DNA from: Candidatus Methylobacter titanis
Lineage (GTDB): Bacteria; Pseudomonadota; Gammaproteobacteria; Methylococcales; Methylomonadaceae
Length of the DNA stretch: 64,000 bases
Direction of reading: 5' to 3'
Assembly (NCBI GenBank): GCA_029946125.1
Contig: JAQSDX010000012.1
Coordinates: 1 to 64,000 of the forward strand
Shown one piece after another: positions 29,280 through 37,386 of this stretch (position 1 is its first letter; each line of letters starts with the position of its first letter). A program made the translations under genes and the position numbers. The notes beneath the pieces were generated by a model. The model ran no database searches. It was not told where the DNA came from and saw only the letters and a list, made by a program, of their open reading frames with translations.

Positions 29280-31108
29280 ATTTGACGCACCCGCAATATC
29301 AAGACAAATTCACGCGCATGCGCCGTATGTCCGCGCCCGCCAAATAAAGCGCCCAGATACGGAATATCCGATAAAAGTGGAATGCCATGACCACTGTCGC
29401 CATAACTTTCGCTAATCAGCCCCCCTAATATCACTACGTCGCCATCACCGATACTTAACGATGTTGTTAAACCTTTAAAGTCAGTTTTGGGCAGGGATAC
29501 CAAAATAGGATTTTCACTGCCGCCTACATTGATCGGGGTGGTACTGCCGGGCAGTACCTTGGTTTGCATCGGATTAATCGTTAAATTGATCGTTTTATGA
29601 TTGGTCACAAACGGAATAACGCCCAGGACAATACCATCAAAGATATTGCCGGTTATCACGTTAGACGATACCGTTGATTGACCGCCGCCAGCGTTGGAGA
29701 CGTTGGACATGGTTTGCGATATATAGCGTTCAGTTCGACCTACGCTGACGATAGCCGGTTGTGAGTTTTTCACCCGTATTGACGGATTCGACAGCACTTT
29801 TATCGTGCCAAATGTTTTCATGATGTCAACTGCAGCGGCTACAGGGCCCGCTATATAAGCTGCGCCTAAACCGATCGGTCCGCCTATTGCGGCGGCAGGA
29901 ATGGTTAATGTGCGTCCACCGTCAAAACTGGAACCGGGAAACGTGGTGTTGCCTGACGACAAGTCCAGACCTACGCCACTGCCACTTGAGGCCGCCAGGC
30001 GATTTTTTAGCAAAGTCCAGTCAACTCCAAGTTGAAAATCATCGTTAAGCTGAATATCAATAATCTGCGCTTCAATGATCACTTGCCTCTCTTGCACTTC
30101 CTTATAGTGCTCAACCAGTTGACTGATCACCGTCATCTGAGAGGGTCTGGCGCGAACAAATAAGGTGCCGGTCGATTTATTAAGCACATAAACAGGATTG
30201 GCTGAAATTTTGTCTGCTATTTTGTTCTGGCCAGTGCCGCTGTCCGTGATCTCGCTCGATGCTGTTTTTTCAGAGCCCGTTTCTACTTTAAGATTATCCC
30301 CTCCGGTGATGGTTTTAAACATCTCCTCGATTTCTTTATAAGGGTCATCTTCGCTGATATTTTTACCTTTCAAATTAAAGGCGCTTTGCATACCGTTATT
30401 GGAGCTACCGCCACCGCCGCCACTGCTACCGCCGCCGCCCATACCACCACCACCCATACCACCGCCGCCACCGACACCGCCACCACCTGCACCGCCGCCG
30501 CCACTGCCGGAAGAGCTCATACCGGAACCAAAAACGTCGCCACCCGCTCTAAAATCAACCGAGGTCATGGTTTGTAAAAACTCAAGATCAAACACCTGTT
30601 CTTTAAGCGGTCGCACCATCATCACATTGTCTTTGATTTCACCGTCCATATCGAGCATGCGCAGCACTTGATAAAACACCTGATTGGCCGGTAGATCTTT
30701 TAGATGCAGGGTAATTCTTTGCTTCATTTCAGCTAACTCAGGCGCAAGAATGACATTCATTTTGGCCTGATCGGCAATCACATAAAAAATATTCTGCGCA
30801 TCTTCGTTATCGACATCAACGGACACAGTGATGGCTTCCAAAGGATCGAAAGAAGGCTCCATTGGCATTAATTCGGCAGCCGGGTTTATTTTTTCCACTC
30901 GACGGGTTAACTCATCCTGTTCCTCTGCGTATTTATTCGATTCAGCGGCAACGCTTTTACCGATAAGAGGCAGCGACTGTTGGTTGGTTTGTTCAATGTT
31001 GCGTTTATTAGGCAGTGAAGGATCAAGGCTGCAAGAAACAGCAAGCGAACCCATCATGGCAACCTTAAATAAGCCTTGAAATTTTTTTGAAAAAGGTGGT
31101 TTCATCAT
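29276..31108 (-). CDS. MshL/PilQ-type secretin lipoprotein with Gly-rich linker
   Basis: Outer-membrane channel of the pilus-like system. The N-terminal signal ends in a lipobox AVSC (Cys about residue 26). N-domains follow, with VSVDVDNEDAQNIFYVIADQ as in MshL/PilQ STN-type regions. A strongly Gly/Ser-rich, low-complexity stretch lies at about 190-240. The C-terminal secretin domain has NPSIRVKNSQPAIVSVG, DGDVVILGGLISE and GIPLLSDIPYLGALFGG. At 610 residues it is normal for MshL apart from the long glycine linker. It sits 53 bp downstream of a prepilin gene. Confidence 0.92.
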   Translation of the reverse strand: MMKPPFSKKFQGLFKVAMMGSLAVSCSLDPSLPNKRNIEQTNQQSLPLIGKSVAAESNKYAEEQDELTRRVEKINPAAELMPMEPSFDPLEAITVSVDVDNEDAQNIFYVIADQAKMNVILAPELAEMKQRITLHLKDLPANQVFYQVLRMLDMDGEIKDNVMMVRPLKEQVFDLEFLQTMTSVDFRAGGDVFGSGMSSSGSGGGGAGGGGVGGGGGMGGGGMGGGGSSGGGGGSSNNGMQSAFNLKGKNISEDDPYKEIEEMFKTITGGDNLKVETGSEKTASSEITDSGTGQNKIADKISANPVYVLNKSTGTLFVRARPSQMTVISQLVEHYKEVQERQVIIEAQIIDIQLNDDFQLGVDWTLLKNRLAASSGSGVGLDLSSGNTTFPGSSFDGGRTLTIPAAAIGGPIGLGAAYIAGPVAAAVDIMKTFGTIKVLSNPSIRVKNSQPAIVSVGRTERYISQTMSNVSNAGGGQSTVSSNVITGNIFDGIVLGVIPFVTNHKTINLTINPMQTKVLPGSTTPINVGGSENPILVSLPKTDFKGLTTSLSIGDGDVVILGGLISESYGDSGHGIPLLSDIPYLGALFGGRGHTAHAREFVLILRVRQI

Positions 31109-31161
31109 TATTTTTTGTCTGCGGTAAAAAGGTTAAAACGCGGGTTGATCTGAATTTTTAG

Positions 31162-31935
31162 CTATTGTTTCAGGAAAGAAATCAATTGTTCAAAGGTCGT
31201 TACAATGACCTTATCATCGTAGTTCGACGACGCCGACAAGGTCGGCGGAGCAAAACATTTAACACTGCTGCCGGTCGGCAAGCTCACACCGTTATGAGGG
31301 CCGTCAAAAATCGAATTGTTTTTATCGCTATCAACACTGCCTCCGGAAATTAGCGCAAAGGCGACATTAGCGACCGTGTTAGTTGCACAATTGCTGGCTC
31401 CTGTCGCTGCGCCATCGCCAGTCATATTCAAATAAGATGAACTGACCGCTGCCGATGCCGCTGAAACCAAGGCAATCATTAAATCGTCGCTATTCCGATA
31501 ATTGTTAGCTGCCGGTAAATCATCATTTCTTTCGATCAGACTGGCCAAGTCTGCATTGGGACTGGCTGCACTATTACGATACACCGCATAAATAAGATCG
31601 GCACCGGCGCCGGTACCCAATACCGCCGGTGGCGTCACGCCCAAAGTGACATAAGGCACGCCGCCCGACACATAACTACCGGCCGTGCAAACTCCCGCAC
31701 TGCCTTCAATACCGTCGGCATTATCGTCAGCGCAAGGCAAACGGTGGTTACGTTGGGCAAAAGCAATAATCGCCTCGTTTACCTTGATCATTTCTCCGGT
31801 TTTTGAAGCCGCATCGCTAGCGCCGACAGTGGGACGATAAGCCGACATGGCCGCTGCGGTAATGATGCCGGTGGTGACAACAACAACAGCCATTTCCACC
31901 ATTGAATAACCGCGTTCGCGCCTGAATGCTTGCAT
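31162..31935 (-). CDS. Prepilin-like protein, family A core (257 aa)
   Basis: The leader MQAFRRERG is followed by YSMVEM and a hydrophobic helix. This is the shortest family-A member: HRLPCADDNADGIEGSAGVC, then a segment with YAVYRNS, SVDSDKNNSIFDGPHNG and finally NYDDKVIVTTFEQLISFLKQ at the C-terminus. It ends where the three larger relatives continue with extensions, so it defines the ancestral core. Position between the secretin gene and the small membrane-protein genes is unusual, because minor pilin genes generally cluster together. Confidence 0.82.
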   Translation of the reverse strand: MQAFRRERGYSMVEMAVVVVTTGIITAAAMSAYRPTVGASDAASKTGEMIKVNEAIIAFAQRNHRLPCADDNADGIEGSAGVCTAGSYVSGGVPYVTLGVTPPAVLGTGAGADLIYAVYRNSAASPNADLASLIERNDDLPAANNYRNSDDLMIALVSAASAAVSSSYLNMTGDGAATGASNCATNTVANVAFALISGGSVDSDKNNSIFDGPHNGVSLPTGSSVKCFAPPTLSASSNYDDKVIVTTFEQLISFLKQ

Positions 31936-31944
31936 CGTCCTATC

Positions 31945-32604
31945 TCAATGAGGCGGAATGACAACGACCGGCGACTTTATCTGTGCTTGTAATTTATTGA
32001 GCCGGTCAAGCGCAGCATTCAGCTTTTTGCCATCGACCGGGCTGTGCTTGCTCAGCGCTTGAATTTCCTCACTGACGGTTTGAAGCTGTTTAGCCACCTC
32101 AAGATTTTTTTGCGCTATCGAAAAATCCATTCCCTGAAAATTAACCCCGCTTTGCTCCATGCCTTGTAATTCAGCCAATAGTTTGGCGACTTCGTCTATA
32201 TTGGCTGCTTTACCGGTTGCCATCAGTCCCAGCAAGCGCTGTTGAATATCTTGAAGTTTTTTTATATTTTCCGGTTGCAAGTTGGCCGGCAAGGGCGGCG
32301 TTTGCATCTGCAGCTGAGGCGTCGGTTGGCTTGCAGGCGCCGGCATCGGTTTAGCATTTAACTCGATTTGGCTTGGACTGCTTTCGATAGCATCACTGTC
32401 AGTGTACTCACCGCTAGTATGTTTAGACGGAGGCGCAGACTCATTTTTTATTGGCGCGGGCGTTGGTTGCTGACGCGCAATATCCCGCATCATGTCGTAT
32501 TTATTCAGCAATTGCGCTTTTTCCGATTCGGATTGCGCCCAAAGCAACATAAAGGTCAGCGCGGCAATGGCCGCCGCCGCTAAAGCTACATAAATTAATC
32601 TCAT
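31945..32604 (-). CDS. Single-pass membrane protein of the pilus-like operon (possible MshK-position protein)
   Basis: A 219-residue protein with an N-terminal membrane anchor (MRLIYVALAAAAIAALTFML). A Pro/Gln/Ser-rich linker leads into a helical C-terminal half rich in Leu and Lys (LQDIQQRLLGLMATGKA; NLEVAKQLQTVSEEIQ) that probably forms a coiled coil. I do not recognise a named domain. It lies 9 bp upstream of a prepilin gene and 12 bp downstream of another anchored protein, so it is probably an alignment or secretin-linking component in the periplasm. This function is inferred from position only. Confidence 0.6.
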   Translation of the reverse strand: MRLIYVALAAAAIAALTFMLLWAQSESEKAQLLNKYDMMRDIARQQPTPAPIKNESAPPSKHTSGEYTDSDAIESSPSQIELNAKPMPAPASQPTPQLQMQTPPLPANLQPENIKKLQDIQQRLLGLMATGKAANIDEVAKLLAELQGMEQSGVNFQGMDFSIAQKNLEVAKQLQTVSEEIQALSKHSPVDGKKLNAALDRLNKLQAQIKSPVVVIPPH

Positions 32605-32616
32605 GTCCGATCCTGA

Positions 32617-33399
32617 TTAATGATTAACAACAGGCGTTAAGGCGCCGTCTTTGCCGTATTTATTTAAGGTAAGCTGGTGCAAGTTTTTTGCTTTGCGCAA
32701 AAACACCGATGATTCACTGATTCGATAGACACTGATGCCGTCGCCTAAGCCGTAACCCTCAACGACGAAGGCTCCGTTAATAACGGCACGTTTCGCTCCA
32801 GGCCCATGAAACACCATCGTTAACACATAATCCTGCCACCAGTTCGGATCGACTTTAACGTGGATTTTTTTAGGTCTAGGCTTGGGCACTTGCACGACTT
32901 CAGGGGGCGGTACGTTATTACACTCGGCAACAATGCTTTGTCCGGCGTTGTCTTTAGGCAGGCTGTCGCAGCGTTGCAACTCGAAATCCGGCCACTTGTC
33001 AGCCTTAATTTTTATATTTTGCGGCTGGGCATTAGCCGTATTGTTGTAAGACTGCTGGCTGAAAACCGGCTGTACCTGGGCGTTGGTGAGCGTTGCAACA
33101 ACCCGTTGCGTGTTCACTTGCTGAGGCGAGGGGTCAATAATAAATTTTCCGGGAATTCCGGCTTTGGCATCCTGACTTTCCTGATACCGGGGAACTTGCG
33201 CCAATAGCCAATGAATGCTTTGCTGCTCAGTCATTGCCGTCTGATTAGCATTATTGAGACGCGACTGTAAGTTAAATAACTCGGTGCCGACTGCGCTACG
33301 CTGAAGACTTGTCTTAGTGTTCATTGTTGCGCTCAAACGCCATGCGACAACGGCTGAAAACACAAACAGTAACGCCATAATAGTGCCCAGCGCCTTCAT
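32617..33399 (-). CDS. Single-pass periplasmic protein of the pilus-like operon
   Basis: A protein of about 260 residues with an N-terminal anchor (MKALGTIMALLFVFSAVVAW), a variable Gln-rich region, and a C-terminal domain with the segments VKVDPNWWQDYVLTMVFHGPG and YGLGDGISVYRISESSVFL. The C-terminal part may be a beta domain of the PilP/GspC type, but similarity is too weak to assign. I use the ATG at 33399, which overlaps the stop of the PilM/GspL-like gene as TGATG; an ATG at 33414 would add five residues. Encoded in the normal position of inner-membrane alignment proteins. Confidence 0.65.
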   Translation of the reverse strand: MKALGTIMALLFVFSAVVAWRLSATMNTKTSLQRSAVGTELFNLQSRLNNANQTAMTEQQSIHWLLAQVPRYQESQDAKAGIPGKFIIDPSPQQVNTQRVVATLTNAQVQPVFSQQSYNNTANAQPQNIKIKADKWPDFELQRCDSLPKDNAGQSIVAECNNVPPPEVVQVPKPRPKKIHVKVDPNWWQDYVLTMVFHGPGAKRAVINGAFVVEGYGLGDGISVYRISESSVFLRKAKNLHQLTLNKYGKDGALTPVVNH

Positions 33400-34709
33400 C
33401 AATTTTCCCGCCATTTCAGTAAGAAGCTGAAGGCGTTATCATTTTTTTTAATTTCAAGGCTCCGCTTATTGACTTCATAACCTTTACTGCGCAAGGCCTC
33501 GCTTAATAACTCTTCGCCACGCACCGCACCGGGAAACTCAACGCCTTTACCCTCGACAAGAATAGAGGGGCTTTCGCCTTCGCTGTTTATCACTTCAACA
33601 CGCCTGATCATGACCAGGTCGGACAAAGACGCCCTGATATCCATCATCACCCGGCGCACATCCCGAACTCGGGTTTTCTGCAGCTCAGCAGCAAACTTGG
33701 CAGACTCTGTAATCATCGGTGAGCGCTCCGCTTCAGCGGTGAGCATGGCCTGGTGCAATTGTCCGATCTTGGTAAATTCAGCACTGCCTTCTAATTGACT
33801 CACGGTTTGTTTTACCGAACTGAGTTGAAAATAAGCCACTACATTCCATACCAATAATACCGCGCAAGCGGTTGCCGCCAATCCTGTCAGCCAGGGCATA
33901 ACACTGTCGGCTATCAGGGTCAGGCGCTGATCGGTTTTATTGCTGAGTACATCCTTGACTGTCAGCGCGTTAAACAGCTGATCGCCCGAACTTATCCCTA
34001 CCGTTTCGTTACCATAAAAGGGCAGATCGGCCGCTAGTTCCGCCGAACAAAAGGTGGCGCGGTGTTTGAATTCAGCAAACCATGATTCAGCCTCTAGCGA
34101 GGCTGAATCATGCACCAGCCAGACGACCTTTGCCGGTAACTCTGCACCGCGTTTTTCCACGGCGGCAAAGGCTTGCAGCAATTGCACGACCATTTTGTCG
34201 CCATCGTCGTCTCTGGCGTAAACCAGCAGACGTTCCGCAGCCACGGCATTACCGTTATTGACCAAAACAAAATCGACGCAGCGTCCATGTTGCAGCACTA
34301 CCGCAGTACTTTCGCCTGTTATCGACAACGCATAACGATATAAACAGTGCGCCAATGCAATCGGATGACAAGGTTCTTTATGCGCTTGACAGCTCCGGCC
34401 ATAAGTCAAAAAAGTATCGACCGACACCGCCGTATATAAGGCGACGCTGAGTCCGGCAATGCGACTCACCTGATGAATGATGACCTCGCTAAAACCATCA
34501 ATCAGTCCGTTGTCACGCAATTTTTTTTCCAGAACGATGCTGACCTGGTCTAAGCTCGCGTTTAAAGCCTCAACCCCAAAAGCGCTGCCGGCATAATCGG
34601 TAATCATGCGTACCGGAGCAGGAACATCATCCAGACCAGGCAAGACTAAGGCGCCGACATCCGTCAATGTTGACAATTCACCATTTAAATCAAGCAGCCT
34701 GACATACAT
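33399..34709 (-). CDS. PilM/GspL/MshI-like actin-fold protein with transmembrane and PilN-like part
   Basis: A 436-residue inner-membrane protein. Residues 1-265 look like a cytoplasmic actin-like domain of the PilM/GspL type, judged from layout (VSVALYTAV-type strands, GESTAVVLQHGRCVDFVLV). One transmembrane helix lies near 275-292 (LTGLAATACAVLLVWNVVAY). The periplasmic C-terminus has a coiled segment followed by a small alpha/beta domain (IRRVEVINSEGESPSILVEG) of the PilN type. It would link the ATPase to the periplasmic complex. The start overlaps the stop of the upstream gene as TAATG. Confidence 0.7.
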   Translation of the reverse strand: MYVRLLDLNGELSTLTDVGALVLPGLDDVPAPVRMITDYAGSAFGVEALNASLDQVSIVLEKKLRDNGLIDGFSEVIIHQVSRIAGLSVALYTAVSVDTFLTYGRSCQAHKEPCHPIALAHCLYRYALSITGESTAVVLQHGRCVDFVLVNNGNAVAAERLLVYARDDDGDKMVVQLLQAFAAVEKRGAELPAKVVWLVHDSASLEAESWFAEFKHRATFCSAELAADLPFYGNETVGISSGDQLFNALTVKDVLSNKTDQRLTLIADSVMPWLTGLAATACAVLLVWNVVAYFQLSSVKQTVSQLEGSAEFTKIGQLHQAMLTAEAERSPMITESAKFAAELQKTRVRDVRRVMMDIRASLSDLVMIRRVEVINSEGESPSILVEGKGVEFPGAVRGEELLSEALRSKGYEVNKRSLEIKKNDNAFSFLLKWREN

Positions 34710-35227
34710 TACTGGGGCTTCCTGGCGTAATAACGCCCTAAAATGGTCACAAAAACAGCATCTCTGCTTCCTTGTCGCCAGCGGAATAAATCGTCTTTTG
34801 AATCGGCCACTTTAGCTTCGAAGCGTTCCGGGATGAAATACACGGTAGGTGATTGCGCAATACTGTCCAGGTACACCTCAGCTTCGGCACGCGTAGCTTC
34901 CAGTTTGCTTAATTTGATCTGGCGCATAGTCCAATCTGCGGGTACTAAACCACGCTGCTCAATGTCTGAAGACAACTGCTTCAGTTCGGCGTTGTGCTCA
35001 ACAAAAACCGAGTACAGCCGTTCAACATCAACCAGTTGACTTAAACTGAGCTGTATCGCGTTAAGGGTTTTTTCGCGCTCGGCTTGCTGCTGATGGCTTT
35101 GATTAAGCGACACCCATAGCAGCGGAAATAACACCGCACTGCATACGCCGACAGAAAAAACCGCTAGACGCTGCCTGGCGGTTTTTTGGCATGACAAGAC
35201 AAACTGTTGTTGAACCTGAGCTCGCAT
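34709..35227 (-). CDS. Single-pass membrane protein of the pilus-like operon
   Basis: A 172-residue protein: a basic N-terminus, one membrane helix at about 20-42 (LAVFSVGVCSAVLFPLLWVS), a coiled-coil-like region (HQQQAEREKTLNAIQLSLS) and a C-terminal alpha/beta region. The size and layout resemble PilO/MshJ or GspM proteins, which form the inner-membrane alignment complex, but no diagnostic motif is visible. It is encoded directly upstream of the PilM/GspL-like gene with a TAATG overlap. Confidence 0.6.
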   Translation of the reverse strand: MRAQVQQQFVLSCQKTARQRLAVFSVGVCSAVLFPLLWVSLNQSHQQQAEREKTLNAIQLSLSQLVDVERLYSVFVEHNAELKQLSSDIEQRGLVPADWTMRQIKLSKLEATRAEAEVYLDSIAQSPTVYFIPERFEAKVADSKDDLFRWRQGSRDAVFVTILGRYYARKPQ

Positions 35228-35232
35228 AGGGC

Positions 35233-36051
35233 TTATTGGTCCATGATCCAGTGCGCAGTCAATAATATGACGCGATTTTCATCCTGGCTTTCACCCAGGC
35301 TAAACGCAGTAGGCACTTGATTACCCATGGCATAGGTGTTGTTTGCCAACCATTCATGACCGGGTCTTTGCCGACTTTGCTCTCTGTCGTTATTGTCATT
35401 ATTCTGCTGCCGGAACCGACCTTCTAATGCATCGGGCTTGCCGTCAACAAACTGATCCAGCATTCGCGCCATATCCGGCGTCAATCCGCGCAATACCATG
35501 ACGTTGCCGGAACCGCTGACAGTACGATCGGGATTCCACTGGAAACAAATCTGCATCTCCGCCGGATTGCCATTGCTGTCTTCATAAACGTAGCGATCTT
35601 CTTTATCTTCGGCTCGCCCCGGAGGCATTCTGATGCCAACCCGATCAAGCAACCAATGCAAATCCTGATTAGCCAAGGTTCTATCGCCAATACCTACAGA
35701 GCCTTGCGGATAGCCTTGACCATGACAAATGCGCCGACCGGTCTGCAAATAATTTTGCGGTATACCGGCAACCGAGCCGTCGTCATAGCTTAAATAGGCT
35801 TCGGCTCCGGCAACCATGTAAGTAGGGGCAACCTGATTGTCGCCGAGCATAACCCCGGTACGTTGATAGTACTGGTCGTAGGCCTGCTTCCACGGCAGCA
35901 CAAATTTCTGCGTCAGCTTATGGTGTTCAGCCTGCTGAATCACGTCCTTACCCACCGAAACCGAACCTACCAGCAAGCCCATCACCGCCAGTACTATGGA
36001 TATTTCAACCAGACTATAGCCGTGCTGGGAGGATAAAAAGCGCTTGCTCAT
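35233..36051 (-). CDS. Prepilin-like protein, family B (272 aa)
   Basis: The leader MSKRFLSSQHG is followed by YSLVEI and one hydrophobic helix. Family-B blocks: GVMLGDNQVAPTYMV, MPPGRAEDKEDRYVYEDSNG, the Cys-containing QICFQWN and LTPDMARMLDQFVDGKPDA. The ending ILLTAHWIMDQ is shared with the paralogue upstream (VVAHYKMNQ) and the last gene of the operon (TAYWLMNP). It is a close relative of the gene at 36065, so this pair is a tandem duplication. Either could be the major pilin, because both lie at the promoter-proximal end. Confidence 0.83.
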   Translation of the reverse strand: MSKRFLSSQHGYSLVEISIVLAVMGLLVGSVSVGKDVIQQAEHHKLTQKFVLPWKQAYDQYYQRTGVMLGDNQVAPTYMVAGAEAYLSYDDGSVAGIPQNYLQTGRRICHGQGYPQGSVGIGDRTLANQDLHWLLDRVGIRMPPGRAEDKEDRYVYEDSNGNPAEMQICFQWNPDRTVSGSGNVMVLRGLTPDMARMLDQFVDGKPDALEGRFRQQNNDNNDREQSRQRPGHEWLANNTYAMGNQVPTAFSLGESQDENRVILLTAHWIMDQ

Positions 36052-36064
36052 AAGCCTGCTCCGG

Positions 36065-36871
36065 TTACTGATTCATTTTGTAGTGGGCGACGACGGTGAT
36101 AACTTGATTTTCGTCCAGGTTGGGGCCTACAGTCGTACCGACACCGGCAGTTGAGACTGTTCCACCATAAATCTCGGTATTATTTGCCCCCCATTCAACG
36201 CCTGGGGCGCCTGGTGTAGCTTCAGCGATACCTTCCTGCCTAAAAACCCCTTCCCGTGCATCGGGTTTGCCGTCGATCATCTGATCCAGTTCTCGGGCCA
36301 ACTCAGGCGTTAACCCGCCAATCACCATTACATTACCGGAACCGGACGGTGTCGTTGGTTTATTCCATTGGAAACAAACCTGAACTTCCTGTGGGTTGCC
36401 GTTGGAATCCAAATACAAATAACGGTCTTCCGAGCCTTCGGCACGTCCGGGCGGCATGCGTATGCCCAGTCTGTCCATCAGGGTATGTAATATAAGGCCA
36501 TTAGTTACTCCTGCTGTTCCGGCCATACGAGGCTCTTTGGCGGCTTGACAAATTAATCCTGGGGAAGTGATTCCGCTCATGTCTAGCCCTGAAATAGCTG
36601 TTGTAACAGACGCGTAAGCAGTACCGTTCACCATGAACCTGGGCGCGGTCTGGCTATCCCCCAAGACCACGCCGGCACGGGCATAATGTTCGTTGTAGGC
36701 GGTCGCCCACTGATCAATAAACTTCTGCTTGAGTTTGGTATATTCGGCATTCCGCTGCACATCTTTACCGATCGACACCGCTCCTAAGATCAGGCCAATA
36801 ACGACCAATACCACCGACATTTCAACCAGGGTAAAACCTGTTTGCGATTTTTTATTTATGAGTTGATTCAC
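36065..36871 (-). CDS. Prepilin-like protein, family B (268 aa), first gene of the operon
   Basis: The leader ends at KKSQTG before FTLVEM (Glu +5). A hydrophobic helix and a periplasmic domain follow, with GVVLGDSQTAPRFMVNG, MPPGRAEGSEDRYLYLDSNG, QVCFQWN and LTPELARELDQMIDGKPDA. The start is GTG at 36871, supported by a strong Shine-Dalgarno, CAGGAGA, seven bases upstream. As the first gene of a 16-gene run and preceded by the best ribosome site of the set, it is a reasonable candidate for the major subunit; that is inference. At 268 residues it is larger than most type IVa pilins. Confidence 0.84.
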   Translation of the reverse strand: MNQLINKKSQTGFTLVEMSVVLVVIGLILGAVSIGKDVQRNAEYTKLKQKFIDQWATAYNEHYARAGVVLGDSQTAPRFMVNGTAYASVTTAISGLDMSGITSPGLICQAAKEPRMAGTAGVTNGLILHTLMDRLGIRMPPGRAEGSEDRYLYLDSNGNPQEVQVCFQWNKPTTPSGSGNVMVIGGLTPELARELDQMIDGKPDAREGVFRQEGIAEATPGAPGVEWGANNTEIYGGTVSTAGVGTTVGPNLDENQVITVVAHYKMNQ

Positions 36872-37386
36872 TTAAAATCTCCTGTGTAAATCATTGCAAA
36901 GCGCTAAAGCCATTGACGACCGATAAAAAACCAACGACTACATTTATGTTGAGTACTAAGTATTTCTACGTAATACTATATACGAGAGATTTGTGATAAA
37001 GCGCACATTAATTCTTATCGAATTCTGTTAAATACTACCCTGGACCATATCCTGAAACGACGACCATAAACAATAGAACTTAAGGGCTTACCCATTTATT
37101 TTTATAATTTTTCTATTAAATCAGCCGCTAGTATGCAGACAAGACTAAGATTAACCATTTTTAAAAAAACACACAGCAAGACTTTTGCAGGAATATCTCG
37201 CTAAGGAACGCGCACAAAATAACTTGAGCAAGTTGCCAATAGCTGGAGTGCAGGCTTCGCCTGCAAGCGCAAGCACCAAAAGTAGGCGCTTGCAGGCGAA
37301 GCTTGCACTCCCGCTGAAAACTTACGCCGCGAGTTATTCAAATTGTTTCATGTGCATTCCTAAGCATAGGATTTTTTTATATAAAC
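36872..37386. promoter_or_regulatory. Divergent regulatory region between pilus-like operon and two-component genes
   Basis: About 515 bp without a gene. It should carry the promoter of the 16-gene operon (minus) and of the response regulator (plus). A TATAGT-like -10 for the minus direction lies at 36975-36980, but I see no matching -35, so the promoter call is weak. AT-rich DNA continues to 37180. A large palindrome occupies 37245-37311. Confidence 0.4.
37245..37311. repeat. Large near-perfect palindrome (GGAGTGC family, copy 1)
   Basis: A 26-base left arm starting GGAGTGCAGGCTTCGCCTGC pairs with a right arm ending GGCGAAGCTTGCACTCC, with one mismatch and a 15-nt loop. A shorter related copy lies at 59858-59899. 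It could be a REP/BIME-type element or a transcription barrier between the divergent units. Confidence 0.75.

Noticed and set aside
30399-30671. Open frame on the plus strand encoding a proline-rich protein
   Set aside because: It is the antisense of the glycine-rich linker of the secretin; GGC/GGT repeats read backwards give proline codons. No start context or homology supports it.
36872-37386. c-di-GMP (GEMM) riboswitch or sigma-28/sigma-54 promoter upstream of the pilus-like operon
   Set aside because: I found no GEMM consensus, no GG-N10-GC pair at sigma-54 spacing, and a TAAA/CCGATAA pair has the wrong spacing for sigma-28.
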